Source: Doris montereyensis (lineage: Eukaryota > Mollusca > Gastropoda > Nudibranchia > Dorididae). Taken from it: 64,000 bases of DNA. The stretch lies in NCBI GenBank assembly GCA_037039925.1, contig JAXRKP010000082.1:72501-136500 (forward strand), read 5' to 3'. This document shows positions 1 to 13,900 of this stretch, in pieces. A model generated the notes under the pieces. That model saw only the letters and a list, made by a program, of their open reading frames with translations, searched no databases and was not told where the DNA came from. How positions within the stretch are numbered: the stretch's first letter is position 1; the number at the start of each line of letters is the position of its first letter. Position numbers and translations under genes: made by a program.

Positions 1-2200
1 AACATCACATGACGACAACAGTAGAAAACATTACTAATACAAACACCCAACGCATTATTTATATCACTTTCCAATAGCAATCAAAGGAAAAAATTTATTC
101 AAATCATATTCAGTTTAAATCTGACACTGACAAAGAAAATTTACATATTATTGTACACAAAAATCATCAACAACAACAAAAAGCCCACAAACAGCAACCG
201 TAGAATGACAGCAAACCACAATACATAGGACTTGAATGACAAAGACAAAGCAAGCCATGGAAAGACGTTAGGGAGCCTGCATATGTGCAGGTATAGTTTT
301 ACTGGGTTCACACTCATTTTCACAAAAATAATTCAAGAGTTTTCAAAGATTTTCCCATGCAAACATCAAATTTTCCAAGTGAGGAGAGCAGGAATTTCTA
401 GCCTGAGCATGCTTTAATGACGGCGTGAAATCGGGTGAAAGCACAACAAATGTAGAACTAAACGTAAAATCGTAAATGAGACAAAATTCTAAAGCGATAT
501 TACGTTTGAATGGTAACGATCGGCAGGTCTTAGGATGTCTGACAAATTGAAAGTCCAGTTGTTCAGGAGACTATTTGAGAATGAACGAATAAAGACATAT
601 AACAGCATCATTAAATGGCCACATCAGTTGTGCCCAGTGTGAAATCTCATCCAATTCCGAGATGGAAAAAATACGTTTGCAATATTTCATAAAAATTCCA
701 CCAAGACCAGGAATTTTTAAATTCCAAGACTTTTCGAAGTCTTACTTTCTTCCAACCAAATTCTAAAACTTTTCCAGTTTTCCAAGATGAGTGGGAACCC
801 CTATACAGTCGATAAAATAAATCCATATTCATATTTTAAGTGGAGAGAGCAGGTCAGGTGGTGATGTTTCATTTTCATAGCGACTTTGCATTCATTAGGT
901 GAAACATGAAATGCTTTTTCAAAATCCTTGGAAAAATTTGTCTTCATCCATCATAATATTGAAACTCTTCATAAACTCATCACTCCTCTGTCCATTTACA
1001 AAGGCAATCACTCCATTAATCGTATTGTTGTATCGCTATTTAAAGCTTCCACCTTGACTTTTTACAAAAATGATAATTAAGAACTTATGTTGAAATCTTT
1101 GAATACTTAACTCTCCATATTGTGGCATTTAAAAACAGATGAATATTTGTGGATGAATGTAAGACAGAAAACAAAGCAATGAAAAAAAAAAAAAACACAC
1201 ATTAGAAGTGTGATGTTTATAAACAATATTTTCACTTCTTATGGATATCAACATTACACTGAAAAAAAAAAAGAGTCAGTCTTTTAAAATCTGAATCAAA
1301 TGCTAGAATAAACATATAACATATACATGTATTCATACGGTAATTCTTGAAAAGCATTCAATGTTCATAAATAATGATAAATAAGGGAAAATACTGACGC
1401 TAAAATGCATTATTTTATTCATGAGACATCAATGCTACTCTCTGCCATCTGACAACAAATTCCAGGTGTAGACAGCAACGATTTCAAAATTCCAGAAATT
1501 CATATAATGATAAAAACTGAGCACACACACATATATCCACGATGAAAGTCACAAATCTTGTAAGTGTTAAATAAGTAACATCTTTTTTCCTCCTTTTTTA
1601 ACACCAGGAACCCCTATGCTTCGTCTAGTTAGGATTCAGTGGCACAAGAGCCCATTAAAAACCTGTACACTAAATATATGAGCAATCTGTGTATCTCTAT
1701 CTGAGCTATTGTTTGACACTTGCAAAGCGTGTATGTCTCTGAAAATAGATTAAAAAGTGCAGCATCATTTTCTTCGATTTTCTCAAAACATCCCAAAATT
1801 GGACGTACACACGTTTGTGACTTTCACTTTCATGTAGATATAATAGAGGCTTCTAAGAGCTCCACCATTTTAGCGGTGGTGTTGTGGTCTCGTAGTAGGG
1901 TTAAATTTAAGAAACCCCTGCCTGTCGGGAAAATGCTGTCCAGTCTGACATCCATTCGCCATTCACAGACTTTACACGACACACTAATGATAACGTGTGG
2001 AGATGTATAAGGGTTTAAACACACAGATTGATTTATGTTCTAGAACATAAAGACGGGATGTGACAAAAATCTTGGCAGTAGGTTTTACATGGTCAGATGG
2101 TTACAAATAAAAATTATAAAACACAAGAAAACTGCTGCTTTCATGGAAAGCAATAATTTGGCACCAACACAAATATTTAAATAAAACAACCGTCACTGCA
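1..2200. other. No gene recognised; 3' flank of USP30-like gene
   Basis: AT-rich sequence with only short ORFs and no protein family that I recognise. A stretch around 690-800 (repeated 'ttccaagactttt'-like wording) resembles degraded ends of dispersed DNA elements, but no partner end was found. Several A-runs of 10-13 bases occur near 1170-1275. Confidence 0.5.
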
Positions 2201-2204
2201 AATA

Positions 2205-3172
2205 TACACTATTTCCATACAAAAATGAACATAAATTATCAACACAAATATTCAGAATAACAGTTCACTGCAAATACAGTGGATGCCACATAAGTCGATG
2301 TTCAAGGGATCTATTAAAAAAGATTTACTTGTGTAAAAAATCGACTTAAGCAATTGCTCAGCGGCGATGATGGGAGTAGTATTAGTAAGAGTAAGACTGC
2401 GCATGCTGTTAAATCTCTAGCTTCAATTTTAAGCCAATCGCATGTTTTGTCAAATGCTTCGCGGAGATAGATCTATAGACTAATAATATTAATGCCGATG
2501 GCCGGTACACAATGATTGGGTAAAGAGCAAGTTCAATGGCAACTCCACCTTATTTCTACCTTCCCCCCCCCCCCCTACCTTACTACCTGCAAAGTGCAAG
2601 TTGTACTGCATCAACATCACGATGTGTTACATACTGTATTACATAGCGTGTTGAACAAAAAGTGAGAGCAAGTGGAAGAGCGTTTAATAATCACTAGTAG
2701 TACAAGTGGATCTACATAATTTGTATTGATGGTATTCTTTAGCTGTGAGGTCAACGGCTGTGGATGTCATTAAAATTGAAACATCGACTTAGGCAATCGT
2801 ATTTTCATTCATTTTACCGTTTGCAGACCGTGATAAAGATGGGGACTTGAAAGGCATGTTATTTAAGTCGATGTCGACTGTAACAGTTTTTTTTATTAAC
2901 TAAAAAAATGTGGGGATTGGACCGTAAAAAAAAACATCGACTTACATAAAAATCGACTTATGCAGCATCCAATGTATACACTATTTCCATACAAAAATGA
3001 ACATAAAATATCAACACAAATATTCAAAATAACAGTTCACTGCAAATGTACACTATTTCCATACAAAAATTTACATAAAGTTTCAACACAAATATTAAAA
3101 ACTGCAACAAATGTTCACTGCAAACATACAATATGTTCATACAAAACTAAATATAAAGTTTTATGTTCTTAA
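2205..3172. repeat. Tandem ~72-bp repeat, about four copies, split by a MITE
   Basis: The unit begins 'tacactatttccatac' and ends 'gttcactgcaaa'. One copy lies at 2205-2276, and three more follow the inserted element from 2977, progressively diverged. The copies left and right of the insertion are nearly identical, so the array predates the insertion. Confidence 0.85.
2277..2974. mobile_element. Non-autonomous TIR element (pogo/Tigger-like MITE), TA target duplication
   Basis: The left end reads CAGTGGATGCC followed by 'acataagtcga'. The reverse complement of the right end reads CATTGGATGCTGCATAAGTC, an imperfect terminal inverted repeat. TA lies on both sides (2275-2276 and 2975-2976), and the uninterrupted site 'caaatatacact' is visible in the neighbouring repeat copy at about 2200. 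It is about 698 bp with no transposase ORF. Internal 'cgacttaagtcga'-type wording and TA duplication fit the Tc1/mariner-pogo group; that assignment is inference. Confidence 0.8.
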
Positions 3173-3793
3173 ACGTAAAACCTTGGCTGATGAATCTAGC
3201 TTTGACTAGAAAGAACCAGATGAAATGGTTTACATGACAACAAGCTCTACAGTATAACAGGTAAACATTTGACGCCCTATGGTCCTCTATGGAGATATGA
3301 GACGCATAAAAAACATTTGATTGAATGGAACCAACAACAAAGAACACTCTTTAAATGATCAGGCGTCAAAGAGTGAAAGGCAGGAAGCAAGACAGACCAG
3401 TAATGCCCGGCACCCCCCTCCCCCCCCCTTCACTTGAACAAATACTGTCTTAACATGATAAAGAGATACAGCAGATATAAAATTTTAAACAAAAAGAAAT
3501 TACCCCATTTGTGCACAGATAAAAAAAAGTGCTTTAATGTACACCAAAAATTACTATACTGTTCGCATAAAGAAATGCATACCATCTCTCAAAACCTAAT
3601 GCACAAAAAGGTCAAAATCACGGAAATGAAATCTTCATACCTTGATTAGGTATTGACTGCATGCAACAGAATTAAAGTAAAAATGAGTTGAAAAGAACTC
3701 ACTCACAATAACAAAACAAAATATGAGCGATACTTCATAGAAAGGATTTTAAGTCATAAAGACATAATATGAGTTTCTTTTTGTGATCTTCTT

Positions 3794-4097
3794 TTTGATT
3801 TGATTTGATTTACCCACATCTACAACTTAAAAGATCTCAGGATTTTTGATTTTGCCTGGACTGCCCTGTAAACAGCCACAGGATCTTTAATATGCACAGA
3901 GTGTTGTGATCTGCACACGGAACCTCCTTTTATTGTCCGTCTCCGATGGGACTAGGTGTCGATCCACCTACCTGGACAGAGGGGTAATTTTGCTTGAAAA
4001 AACTCAAGAAAATTGTTCAACTGTTGGCATGGATCGAACCCAATACCTTGTGGTTGAGAGGCCAACACCTTGCCTCTGGACTATCAAGTCACCCCTT
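3794..4097 (-). mobile_element. SINE, family A, full length
   Basis: On the minus strand it has a tRNA-like head with an A-box-like 'tagtccagaggcaa' region and a B-box 'gttcgatcc'-type motif. A conserved core 'ccaggtaggtggatc' follows, then the AATC-repeat tail 'aaatcaaatcaaatc'. It lies downstream of the USP30-like stop codon. The same unit recurs at about 6.2, 10.0, 17.6 and 18.7 kb. Confidence 0.85.
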
Positions 4098-4522
4098 TTT
4101 TATGTGTGAACAGTATAACATTTGTTTGATTCACAAGTACCATTAATCGCACCAGAAGAGAATGTGCAGAGATCACAGTTACCGTACATATTTTCTTATA
4201 ACAGCCAGATTTTCACTACGGAACAAATTCTAGTAACAAGCCCAGGGCACCAAGTAACTTTTCACGAAATAGTTCAGATGAACGTTCGTTTTGTCTATTG
4301 TATTGTGTGTGAATGGTCAAGTGTGAGATGAGGGGTTGCCGGCTGCTAGAACAAGCAGGGAAAGGAAAGACTTTACAACAACAAAAAAACAAAAAACAAC
4401 CCAACGACTGAAAACAAATTTCATAAATTTCACAAATTTCACAGTGATTAAAATAAAAAACAAACAAAAATAACAGCCCCAGCAAAATGTCAATGAAAAT
4501 CGTACAGAAAATATCACATCAA

Positions 4523-4934
4523 TCACACTCGCTCATAAAAGAGCATATAAGCTTCAGATGACAAGACCTGATGTTTGGAAACACGCCTGACCGACACATC
4601 GGAGGTCAACCACCATTTGGAGGAAATGTCCAATCCGCCGCGTTTATCCGCAGAGACAGAGGAATGCGGCCCAGCGATAGCTGACAAAGTGCCCCAGCTG
4701 AGCATCACCGAGGTGGCAGATGACAGCCGCTAGTTTGTAAGTAAAGTGGCGCCACCACACTTGAGGACGTCTGGCGGGGCATTATGGTTAATGTCGCTTA
4801 GCTCGCTCGGGATTTGCGGAGACTGCTGAGGTGAAGAAAGAATCCGGTTTTGGGTTATCTGTTGATCAAAGTTCAAGGTCCTCAACAGGTTGACTGGGCC
4901 TGAATTTGTGGCACTGATGGGTCTCCTCGTCTGG
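4523..4934 (-). CDS. USP30: USP30-like exon 8: catalytic His and Ser boxes, C-terminus
   Basis: The acceptor is 'ccccaacag' before position 4934 and the stop TGA is at 4523-4525. The first half encodes a variable linker (TLNFDQQITQNRIL and on). Then comes LAAVICHLGD...GHFVSYR, with the catalytic His codon at 4689-4691 (complement). The last part, WWLTSDVSVRRVSKHQV then SSEAYMLFYERV, aligns closely with the end of vertebrate USP30. At least two frame changes are needed: one between the linker and YKLAAV, and one just after GHFVSYRW. Confidence 0.92.
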
Positions 4935-7900
4935 CTGTTGGGGGTAAAATGTACGGAAAACGTGATAAACGATAATCATAATCAATCAAATACCGTAGAG
5001 ATGGTATAATTAACAAATACATTTTCATTGCTGTTGACTGACATCAAAAACATTTAGCAAATTATGGGAAACACAGCAACAACCAATAAAAGATGTATTT
5101 CAAATACCATAGTCCCAATAATTAGGAAACTACAGCTGAGTCGGATATCAAAACTTTTCAGAATTATTTAAAAAATAAAGGCCATGTTTGAAATGAGACC
5201 CAAGTAAAACTGGTGAAAAACACAAAACAAACACCCAAATCAAACAAATGAATTTTGTTTTAGTTAGAAATATGTGTGATCCTGTCTCTTCATTCCTGTT
5301 CACTTTTTGGGGTTTTTTTTTGTCAATGATAAAACCACATTATAAGACAAAGCATAGGTTTGGGAGACGTGTTTTTCTCATTCATGTTAAAAGTATATCA
5401 AAATTGTAACACAGCAACACAATTAATCAAGACAGGAGAAAAAAAGATCATCTGAGAAAAGATCAAAAGAAAATTTTAAATTAGAAGAAAGATAAAATAC
5501 AATAACAGAAGTATGGTCACGTTTGTGATAAAAAAATGTCTCACCCCAACATGTGCATCATGTCAGCGTCCTCCCATCAAACCCGGTACAGAATCATCGT
5601 TACCATTTTTCACCTGCTGATTGTACAAGAATTCGTCCATGCCCTAGCTTTTCAGGAAACTGACATGATCGTAATCGGCTTGATCATTGCTCCGTTGTTC
5701 ATCCACTGATTGCGGGAGAGGTGCAAACACAGGACCTGAGGCAACTGGAAAGATACAGAAAGAAAAATTTCCATTGAATTTACTCAATGCGCCATATTAT
5801 GTTAAACATTATGCATGATACTAGCCTGAATTATTATTGTAATAAAGCATTGTCGTTGAAGAAGGTGATACTGTCAAGGGGTTGTAACTATTAATACCTT
5901 ATTGGATAACTTGGGGAACAAGTTTTCCTGGTCCTCGATATTGGCGTTGGATAAAGTAATTTCTGTAATTGAACTTTCAGAGCTCCTTCCAAACGTCTCT
6001 GTCTTCTCATAGATCTAGATCTAGTATTTGAGATATTGGATATGGAAAAGGCAATATAAATGTTATTTATTTTAATAAGTCATTTGAAAAATTACATTCA
6101 GATAATTTTTCATACACTCATCTGGTTCATAGCTCTAGCATTCCCAACAATTTTCAAATTCCAATTTCAAAACAATTATTGAATATAACATTCATACTAT
6201 AATCATGTGTTTTAAAATTTGATTTGATTTACCCACATCCACAACTAAGGTGATTTCAGGGGTTATGGTAGAGTTTTTAATTCTGCCTGGACCGCCCTGT
6301 ATCTTTACCATGCTGAGGTGGTGTGATCCGCACAGGGCCTCCTTTTTATCGTCCATCTCGATGAGACTAGGTGTCGATCCACCTACCGGATCAGTAGATT
6401 TTTTGCTTGAAAACAAGACGAGAACATTTTCAGCCGTCAGCAGGGCTCGAACCCACTCCTTTTGGTTGAGACACTTTGCCTGTGAACTAACGAGTCCCCC
6501 CTATAATCGTGATCACCATGAAATGTATGATGTACAAGTATGGAAGTCTAACAACAGGACTTGGTGTAAGACAGGTCTTTGATATATTACTCGGCCGTCT
6601 TTCAGATCAAATTTGAATCAATCAACCAATCGAAATCTACTCAAAAATCAATATTTTCACCTTCCAACTCCCGTCCAGCTGAATAAACCTAGATCACAGA
6701 AATGCAAAATGGAGAAGAAGCAAAGCCTGATGATACTAACCTTTCCAATGGAAACACGTTTCTGAAACGTTGATTTGGCCTTCTGCTTTCCAAGCATTTT
6801 GGCACAGCCTTTGCACTCAACGTCTTCAACGATTTCATAGGAGATAAACTTTTTCAACAAGCCATTCAAGCTCCATGATCCCTACTCACGGTGATCAATG
6901 ATAAAAAAATTGAATACATGATCATAACTATGTATATATGTGTGTGCACATGTATGTCATATATATATATATATGCACCATGATGTAATTTCTAACTGGA
7001 GGCTTATTTCAGTACGGGACAAACTTTTAAAAAAAAGGCCACCAGGAAGAATACACATTATGAGGAAAAAACAAAATAAAAGATACCAGAAAGAGTAAAA
7101 AGGAAATTGGACCTAGCAGGAGTGCCACCCCCCCCCCCACCATCCCCATAGAAATAACAACTTCTAAAGAATGGTTAAAAACTAAATGTCATCTCTTAAT
7201 TTTTCAAAAGTGCCGTCTCACCCAAAAGTTTTGGAGGCAGGTTCAGAGTGAGGCTGTCAAAGACGTCGTACTTGACCGGACAGCGGGCACCACAGGCCAT
7301 GCAGTGTAGCTGGCTAGCAGGCCCTGGTTGGCTGCTCTGTGGTTGAATTAAAAGCCTTGGGTAGCAGGCTCCTACTGCAGTCACAGCCTCAGTCTTAGTC
7401 TGGTACACATTTTCTGGATCCTTCAACCACAAATGTGTGAGATTTGTATAAAATTATATGAAGAATTCTTATAAAAGTGTTACAAGTTCACATACTCATA
7501 AATGTATATAACAAGTTCATATACCTATAAGTAAATAACAAGTTTTCAGAAATATATTAAAGGTAAATAGATTGATGAAGAGTTCGATATCTTTTTGTGT
7601 GTATCTTATCTATCTATCTATACTTATAAGTCATTTATATATAAAAATTACATCACAAGTGACAATTCATGTTGTGAGTAACCTGAATATTTCTGACATC
7701 GAATAGGGAGACAACACGAGGGTAGCGGGACGTTTCTTCATCCAGCGTTTCTGTCAGTCGTGAAACAGCTCCATGGGCATCCTGAATGAGAAATGAAGAC
7801 AATTTGACTTTACTGTGACACTTAACTCGGATTACCATTGTCGCACGAGTGCGATCCGCTATGCTTACGCCATAGTACAATCGTCAGCACATGTGCGATC

Positions 7901-10900
7901 ATATGTCGGGCCATATAATATAGAATTATCGCATATATATGCGATTGTGGTATAGAGCATCTTCCTCGAATGAGCTCTCTAACGTCAACGGTTTTATGTT
8001 TTTGTACTGCTGGCAGTGCAAGCCTTTCAATGTATCTCGTTTTCTGGCGGTCCTAGCACCACAAGCAGATCTACAAGTCAGAAACAGCTTAGGGCGCAAT
8101 GTTTTCAATTAGCTTACTGGCTCATCGTTTTCCAATCATTGTTTTATCTATTTATTGATGAAAGTAGTCGGGGGCGTGTTCTGCTTGGTTTTTGGTGCCA
8201 GGAACTACCTGTAAAATATTGCAATATACCAAAAGGTACCACGATTTCTTTATAGATACACCATCACATCGACTTGCTTTACCCAACACACACACACACC
8301 AGTCTCACACTACACTTCTCTGCAGAGCCTTTCACTATCATGTTTTGCCGCTGGTGACATCCTGCTCAGCCTGTAGTCATTTCTCCTACCCCCTCACTTT
8401 CTCCTGTAGTGCCCTCTCGCAATGGGAACCAAGAAATCTTAGTTAACTGTACAAAAATATGCCCGGAATAGGGTCAAAGGTCATGTACAAAAATAATAAT
8501 TTTGAGCCAGGCACCAATCTATTTCCATCCTCGAACTAGTGTGACGCATGCGTGCCCGCTGACCGACGAATTCTATTTCTATCTATAGCCTTGCCATCAG
8601 ACTTAGCCAAAGACCAGCTCTCTGTGCTGTGGGTACACACTAATGCGTGTTGTGCGCTCGCTCTCTCTTTCTACGCCTCCCTCTTTCTCTCTCTCCCCTC
8701 TCTCTCTCTCTGTTTGTATCCATTTCCCTGTCTCTCTTTCTTTTATCCTCTCCCTCCCTGGCTCTTTTTTCTTTCTCCTCCCTCATAATCTTGTGTCAGA
8801 CCTTGGGTAGTCTATGAGTTAATGTCAGCACTCCTGTATTGGTGGAACACATCTTATATAATCCTAGCAAGCCAAAAAACCCCACAAAACAACAACAGAC
8901 ATGTGAAAACAAAATCTGGAACGTTCTTTTCAGTATAGAAGACAACTGAATGATAAACAACTAATGGGAAAAAGAAAACAATTTCTTAACTTAGCGGTTA
9001 AAGTCTTGACAAGAGAACAAAACAAAAACACCTTGTTGTCAAACACCACACAACGAATTATGATCAGAAATAAAGTCTAAAGCTCATTAGTCAAAGTGTC
9101 ATCACATCTTAAATGTTACATACTTCAGGAAAAAGACAACAAAATTCTAATACGACTAGAAAAGCTCATCATATACACCTAAATCTGTCCAATGTTCGCA
9201 TCACATTTATTTACTTCTCTACATAATATCTTTTTTCGCTAACACTTAATATTTTACCTTATTGAAAACATTTACAAAAATCCAACTAATGAAATAATAC
9301 TGAAAGTTATAAATACAATCAAACAAATAAAAAATAAATAAAAAGCAACCCAAAAAAAAAAAAAAAAAAAATAGAAAGAAATGTCAACAAAATGAAACAA
9401 TAAGAAAACATTATAATACATCCAAGCCAGACAGATGAATATTCCGATTTTTAACCCAAAACACACACCTGCTCTTCTCCAGTGATTCCATCCCCTTGTC
9501 CGCAGCGCATACAAGACTTTACTAGGGTTGTAGAGTCAGGGATTCATCTCATCCTCATTGTTTAAAACTGCAATTAATAAAAAACGAAATTGAAATAAGA
9601 ATGGGTTTGTCATGTTTACATTATAAAGCAAATGTACATGAAATGATCAAGAGACAACAATGTCTAGTCGCTTATCTTATCATATCAAGGAAACAATCAC
9701 TCTTTATTGTTTTAAACTACACCTCTGTTAAAGTTTATCACATATCTCCAAAACATAAAAGACAGCTTTTCTTTTGAAATTCATGAGTCGATCTACTACT
9801 TTTGGGCACAGCCCTAATATATTAGTAACAATTTAGGAAGAGATATTACTGAGTACCTAAGTCTTAGGTACAAAGGTTAATATCAATAAAATAAATGCCT
9901 GAATTAGATCAATTTGGAGAGCGTGGAAAAAGTGTTCTTTTGGTTTGATGTTTTGTTTGTTTGTTGTTCATTTTGTCTTTTTTTTCCAGAGATTGGTTTT
10001 TGATTTGATATACCCACATCCACATCTAAGGTGATCTAGGGGTTTTTTGGTAGGAATTTTTTAGTTGTGTCAGTTGCCTGTAAACAGCCAAGGGATTTTT
10101 AACATGCACAGAGTGTTGTGATCTGCACATCGGGACCTTTTTATCATCCGTCCAATGGGACTAGGTGTTGATCCATCTACCTGGACCAGGGGTGGGGGGG
10201 CAGGGGATTTTGCTTTCGACAAACTAAATTATTTAACAAATACCTTTCAATATATCAAAAATAGTTCTCGTCAGTAGGTTACTTCCCCTTGGGCCATCTG
10301 TGGTGAGTGAAGATTTCAGCCATCTGTACAAAGAGGGACATGCAGCCCAGCCTCTGAAGTAATGAGTTTAGAAGCAAGAGTTGCCAATGTTTTCAAGGCC
10401 TGGACACTGATCTGAAAAGCCACAAAATGTCAAGTGAAGAGTCATCATTTGGTTTGTTGGAGCAAATCATAAAAATCAAAGAGTGTTTGTTTAGCTCCAT
10501 CAATTTTGTTTCCAGTAATTTAACAAAAACAGGTGTAGGCTATATAGGTCTCTCACAGTGTCATACAGTCATGAAATCCGCTGCCACTGAAAGCAGCCTC
10601 TCAAAAAGCATGCTCATCTCTTTCCCCCAAAAAGCCAAAGCCCAAACTTTTGTTCTCAATGAGTCATGTCCATTGATGTGTCCAACTACGGAAATCATTC
10701 CTCTGATGTACAGTCTACTGCCGTTAATCGGACACAATAGTTGGGAACAAAATAAATCTCTTTGTTCTCTAAGAGATCTAACAATTCATAAGTCCGACTC
10801 TGACTGACTTCTTACAACAATTTTAATACTTTGTGAGCATCAAAGTGTCTGTTATTTGGCCATACCGTGTGCCCAAGAGATTTCAGAGCAATCAGAAACT

Positions 10901-13900
10901 TTCAAACAGCAACGAAGTACTACCATGGCCCCAGGTGTCAATTTTGTGCTCCTTGACCCATGAAAGACCATCTACAACAAAGGAACATCACTTCTTGTTT
11001 GAACTCAACTCATCAGTGTTCTGTTTTCCACCTTTCATCTCTGAAGATGGGCTGAGACAGCCTGACTGCTCTCTCTACCTCTTCCTCCACCCCTTCTTTT
11101 TCCTCCTCCTCTCTCTCTCTATTTCTCCACCCCTTCTCTCTCTCCTCCACCCCTTCTCTCTATATTCTTCAATCCCTTCTCTCTCTCTACTCTCCCTCCA
11201 CCCTTCTCTCTCTATTCTTCAACCCCCTCTCTCTCTACCTCTCCCTTCATCCTCCTCTCTTGTCCCTCTCTCCTTTCCTCCACCCCTTTTCTCTGTCTCT
11301 ACCTCCCTTCATCCCTGTCACACACTCTCTCTCCAATAACTATAACTATCAAAAATTTGTTGTCATCATATTCTCTCTTTATAAATAGTAGGTGGTTTTG
11401 CTATATATTTAAGTGTTGCTATGGTGATGTTACAGTAGCCGTGTTGATGTTATTTAGGGAAATTTGGGACATTCCTTGCATCAAAATGTACAGTGTATGT
11501 TATATCTATAGATCTAGATCTAGACTATAATTATCTATAATACAAAATGGGTAAATAATTCACTATTTATACTCCACAAGATTGTCTATTTTTAGATTCT
11601 GCAAATGCCATATATAGGATGATTTATTGACAAATCAGTCCCCTTTCTTTACATAATGACATTATACCAGGTCCTTGCCTGTTTTAGCCTTAGTAGGTCC
11701 AAAGACCATTTACAACTACAGACATGAAACTCGATGCGAAACGTGTAATTAGGTCAACCCTTGCCAACCCTTGCCAACAATGCGCGTTAAACAATTGTTC
11801 AAAATGGCGCCGTGGGCTAAACGCCTAACTCCTCAAACGTCTCAATTCTCGTCAAACAAGACCAGACCTTGGCTACTTTAGATTTCCTATGCAACATGAA
11901 AGGTAAAGTTCGTCAAAGTTTGTATCTCCCACCACAAGCATGCAAATTTTATTGATAAAGAATGATTGAAAGAGATCTTTTGCTTGTTTCATTGACATTT
12001 ACCAAGGCTCACAATTGCGGTGATTTGAGGGTGATTTAAGAGGAAACAGCAAGATGAAAGATAAGTGAAAGAAGGAAAGGAAAGATTTAGGACCTACCAG
12101 TAGCTTCCCATCAACTGCCCACGTTTGAAAGAGATAAGATTAGATGAAGTATAACGGATGGACATCAATGACTAGTATAGAAGATAGCATTAGTAGGTCT
12201 ACCACTGGTGCCTGCTACACAGAGGAAGAGGGCTCCAGGTACGGCCTGGAACTACCTTTACTGGGGTTTCCTAGGGGACGGCCGTTTAAGATGTGGAATG
12301 TGTGATAACGTAACCAGATAACGGAGGAGAAATAGATGCAGTAGCAGTTGATGCATAAAACACTAGAGATATTTTTGGACCACGCTAACAATCATATCCC
12401 CCTAGAGCTGCTATGGACGCCAATGTGTCATGCCAGCGACGCCTCTGTTATCTGCATTTCTTTACCAATTTAAAACAAGTACGACCAACTTTTGTCGATT
12501 AAAGTCAATATTGTATATCTACTAATATACCTTGTTCTAACCCTACGTTGGGTATTAGTTTAACCAAATAAAATACAGTGAATAATCGACAAAGGTGCAC
12601 AAAATTAAATCAAGCTTCGCTCAAGTCAATTCAAGATGGGCGTGGCTGGCTGTGTCAAACACGTTGTAGTAGTAGTTTCAATGACTGACATTTATTTATT
12701 TTGGTTAAGTCGATCGTTTCATCATCACATCTAATTAGAACAATCGGCCGACGCAAATACTACAGAGAATGTTCAATAGCCTCTCATTAATCCTGTGACC
12801 ACAGCTCAAGATGAAAGAAACCAGGTCTCTCTGTTTTATTGCTTTCACAAGTGCCTACCACCCCAGTTGCGGCGGCGCTGTCAATTCCAGACCCTGATAC
12901 CCCTCCTCAGCAAACGCTTTTCACTCTTTTCAACACTCCCTCTACCCTTTGACTGCCGCCTTCTGTCTCCTTTAAAAATCACAAATGTTCCAATGTGTTG
13001 AGTGACCATCATTCTAATTTGTGCAGTTCCCTTCCTACAGTTCAAATCAAAAGTCCTCCTCTTTCTCCTAAACAGCCCAAACTCCTTGTAAACGCAATAC
13101 AGTGGTTTTTCATCCTCCTCCCATCTCTCAAAGTCAGCCTCTCATCAATGTCCATCCATAAAGTAGTAAGGACTGCTGCAGTCTAATACACTTCAGACAC
13201 TGACTTTCTCTTTGGTCACAAACCACATGTCATCATGGATGTGTGAAATGATCTCCTTGAGAGATCAAAGTCTCTTTGTAGCTCGTCATAGTTCATTATT
13301 GACTTTACTCAGGGTATGATGCGAAATGAAATAGATGAGTGTTAAACATGGAGTACACCTCACAATTAGAAGATTTAAGGAAATGATTGCTCTTTGAATT
13401 TAGGAAAGTTATAGTATGAAGCTATGAAAAATGATACATGACATATATATGTACAAGAAGACAAATCATCAAGAAGGAAATTAAAAGTAAGACAAATCAT
13501 CAAGCTAACAATTCAGCTTTATGAATTTCTTGGTTTACTTTCTTGTCTCAATGCAAATCATCAACATATATCTTGTCAATGGGTCCAAAACAGTCGACGT
13601 GAGGATCTCATCTTTAAGTCCACACAGACTTTATACAATGGGAACGTTACCACTCAATAATATTATATATTATTACACAACAAAAATGCATTGCTGCTCT
13701 CTCTCTCTCTTTGTGTGTCTCTCTCTCCCTCTGTCTGTCTTTCTCTCTCTCTGTGTCTGTCTCTCTCACTCTATCTGTCTTTTCTCACCCTCTCTCACAA
13801 CTCAATATCATCATGACTTCACTTACTATCAATATAAAACAATTATCATTCTTGTAATATTACAATTATTATTACTGTATTTACCCATGATATTATTATT

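Noticed and set aside
4216..4526. Two minus ORFs of 69-89 codons downstream of the USP30-like stop
   Set aside because: Phe/Cys/Leu-rich translation of an A-rich 3' UTR; no homology recognised.
10427..10807. 126-codon plus-strand ORF
   Set aside because: It lies in intron 1 just upstream of USP30-like exon 2, no family motif, opposite to the host gene; likely chance.
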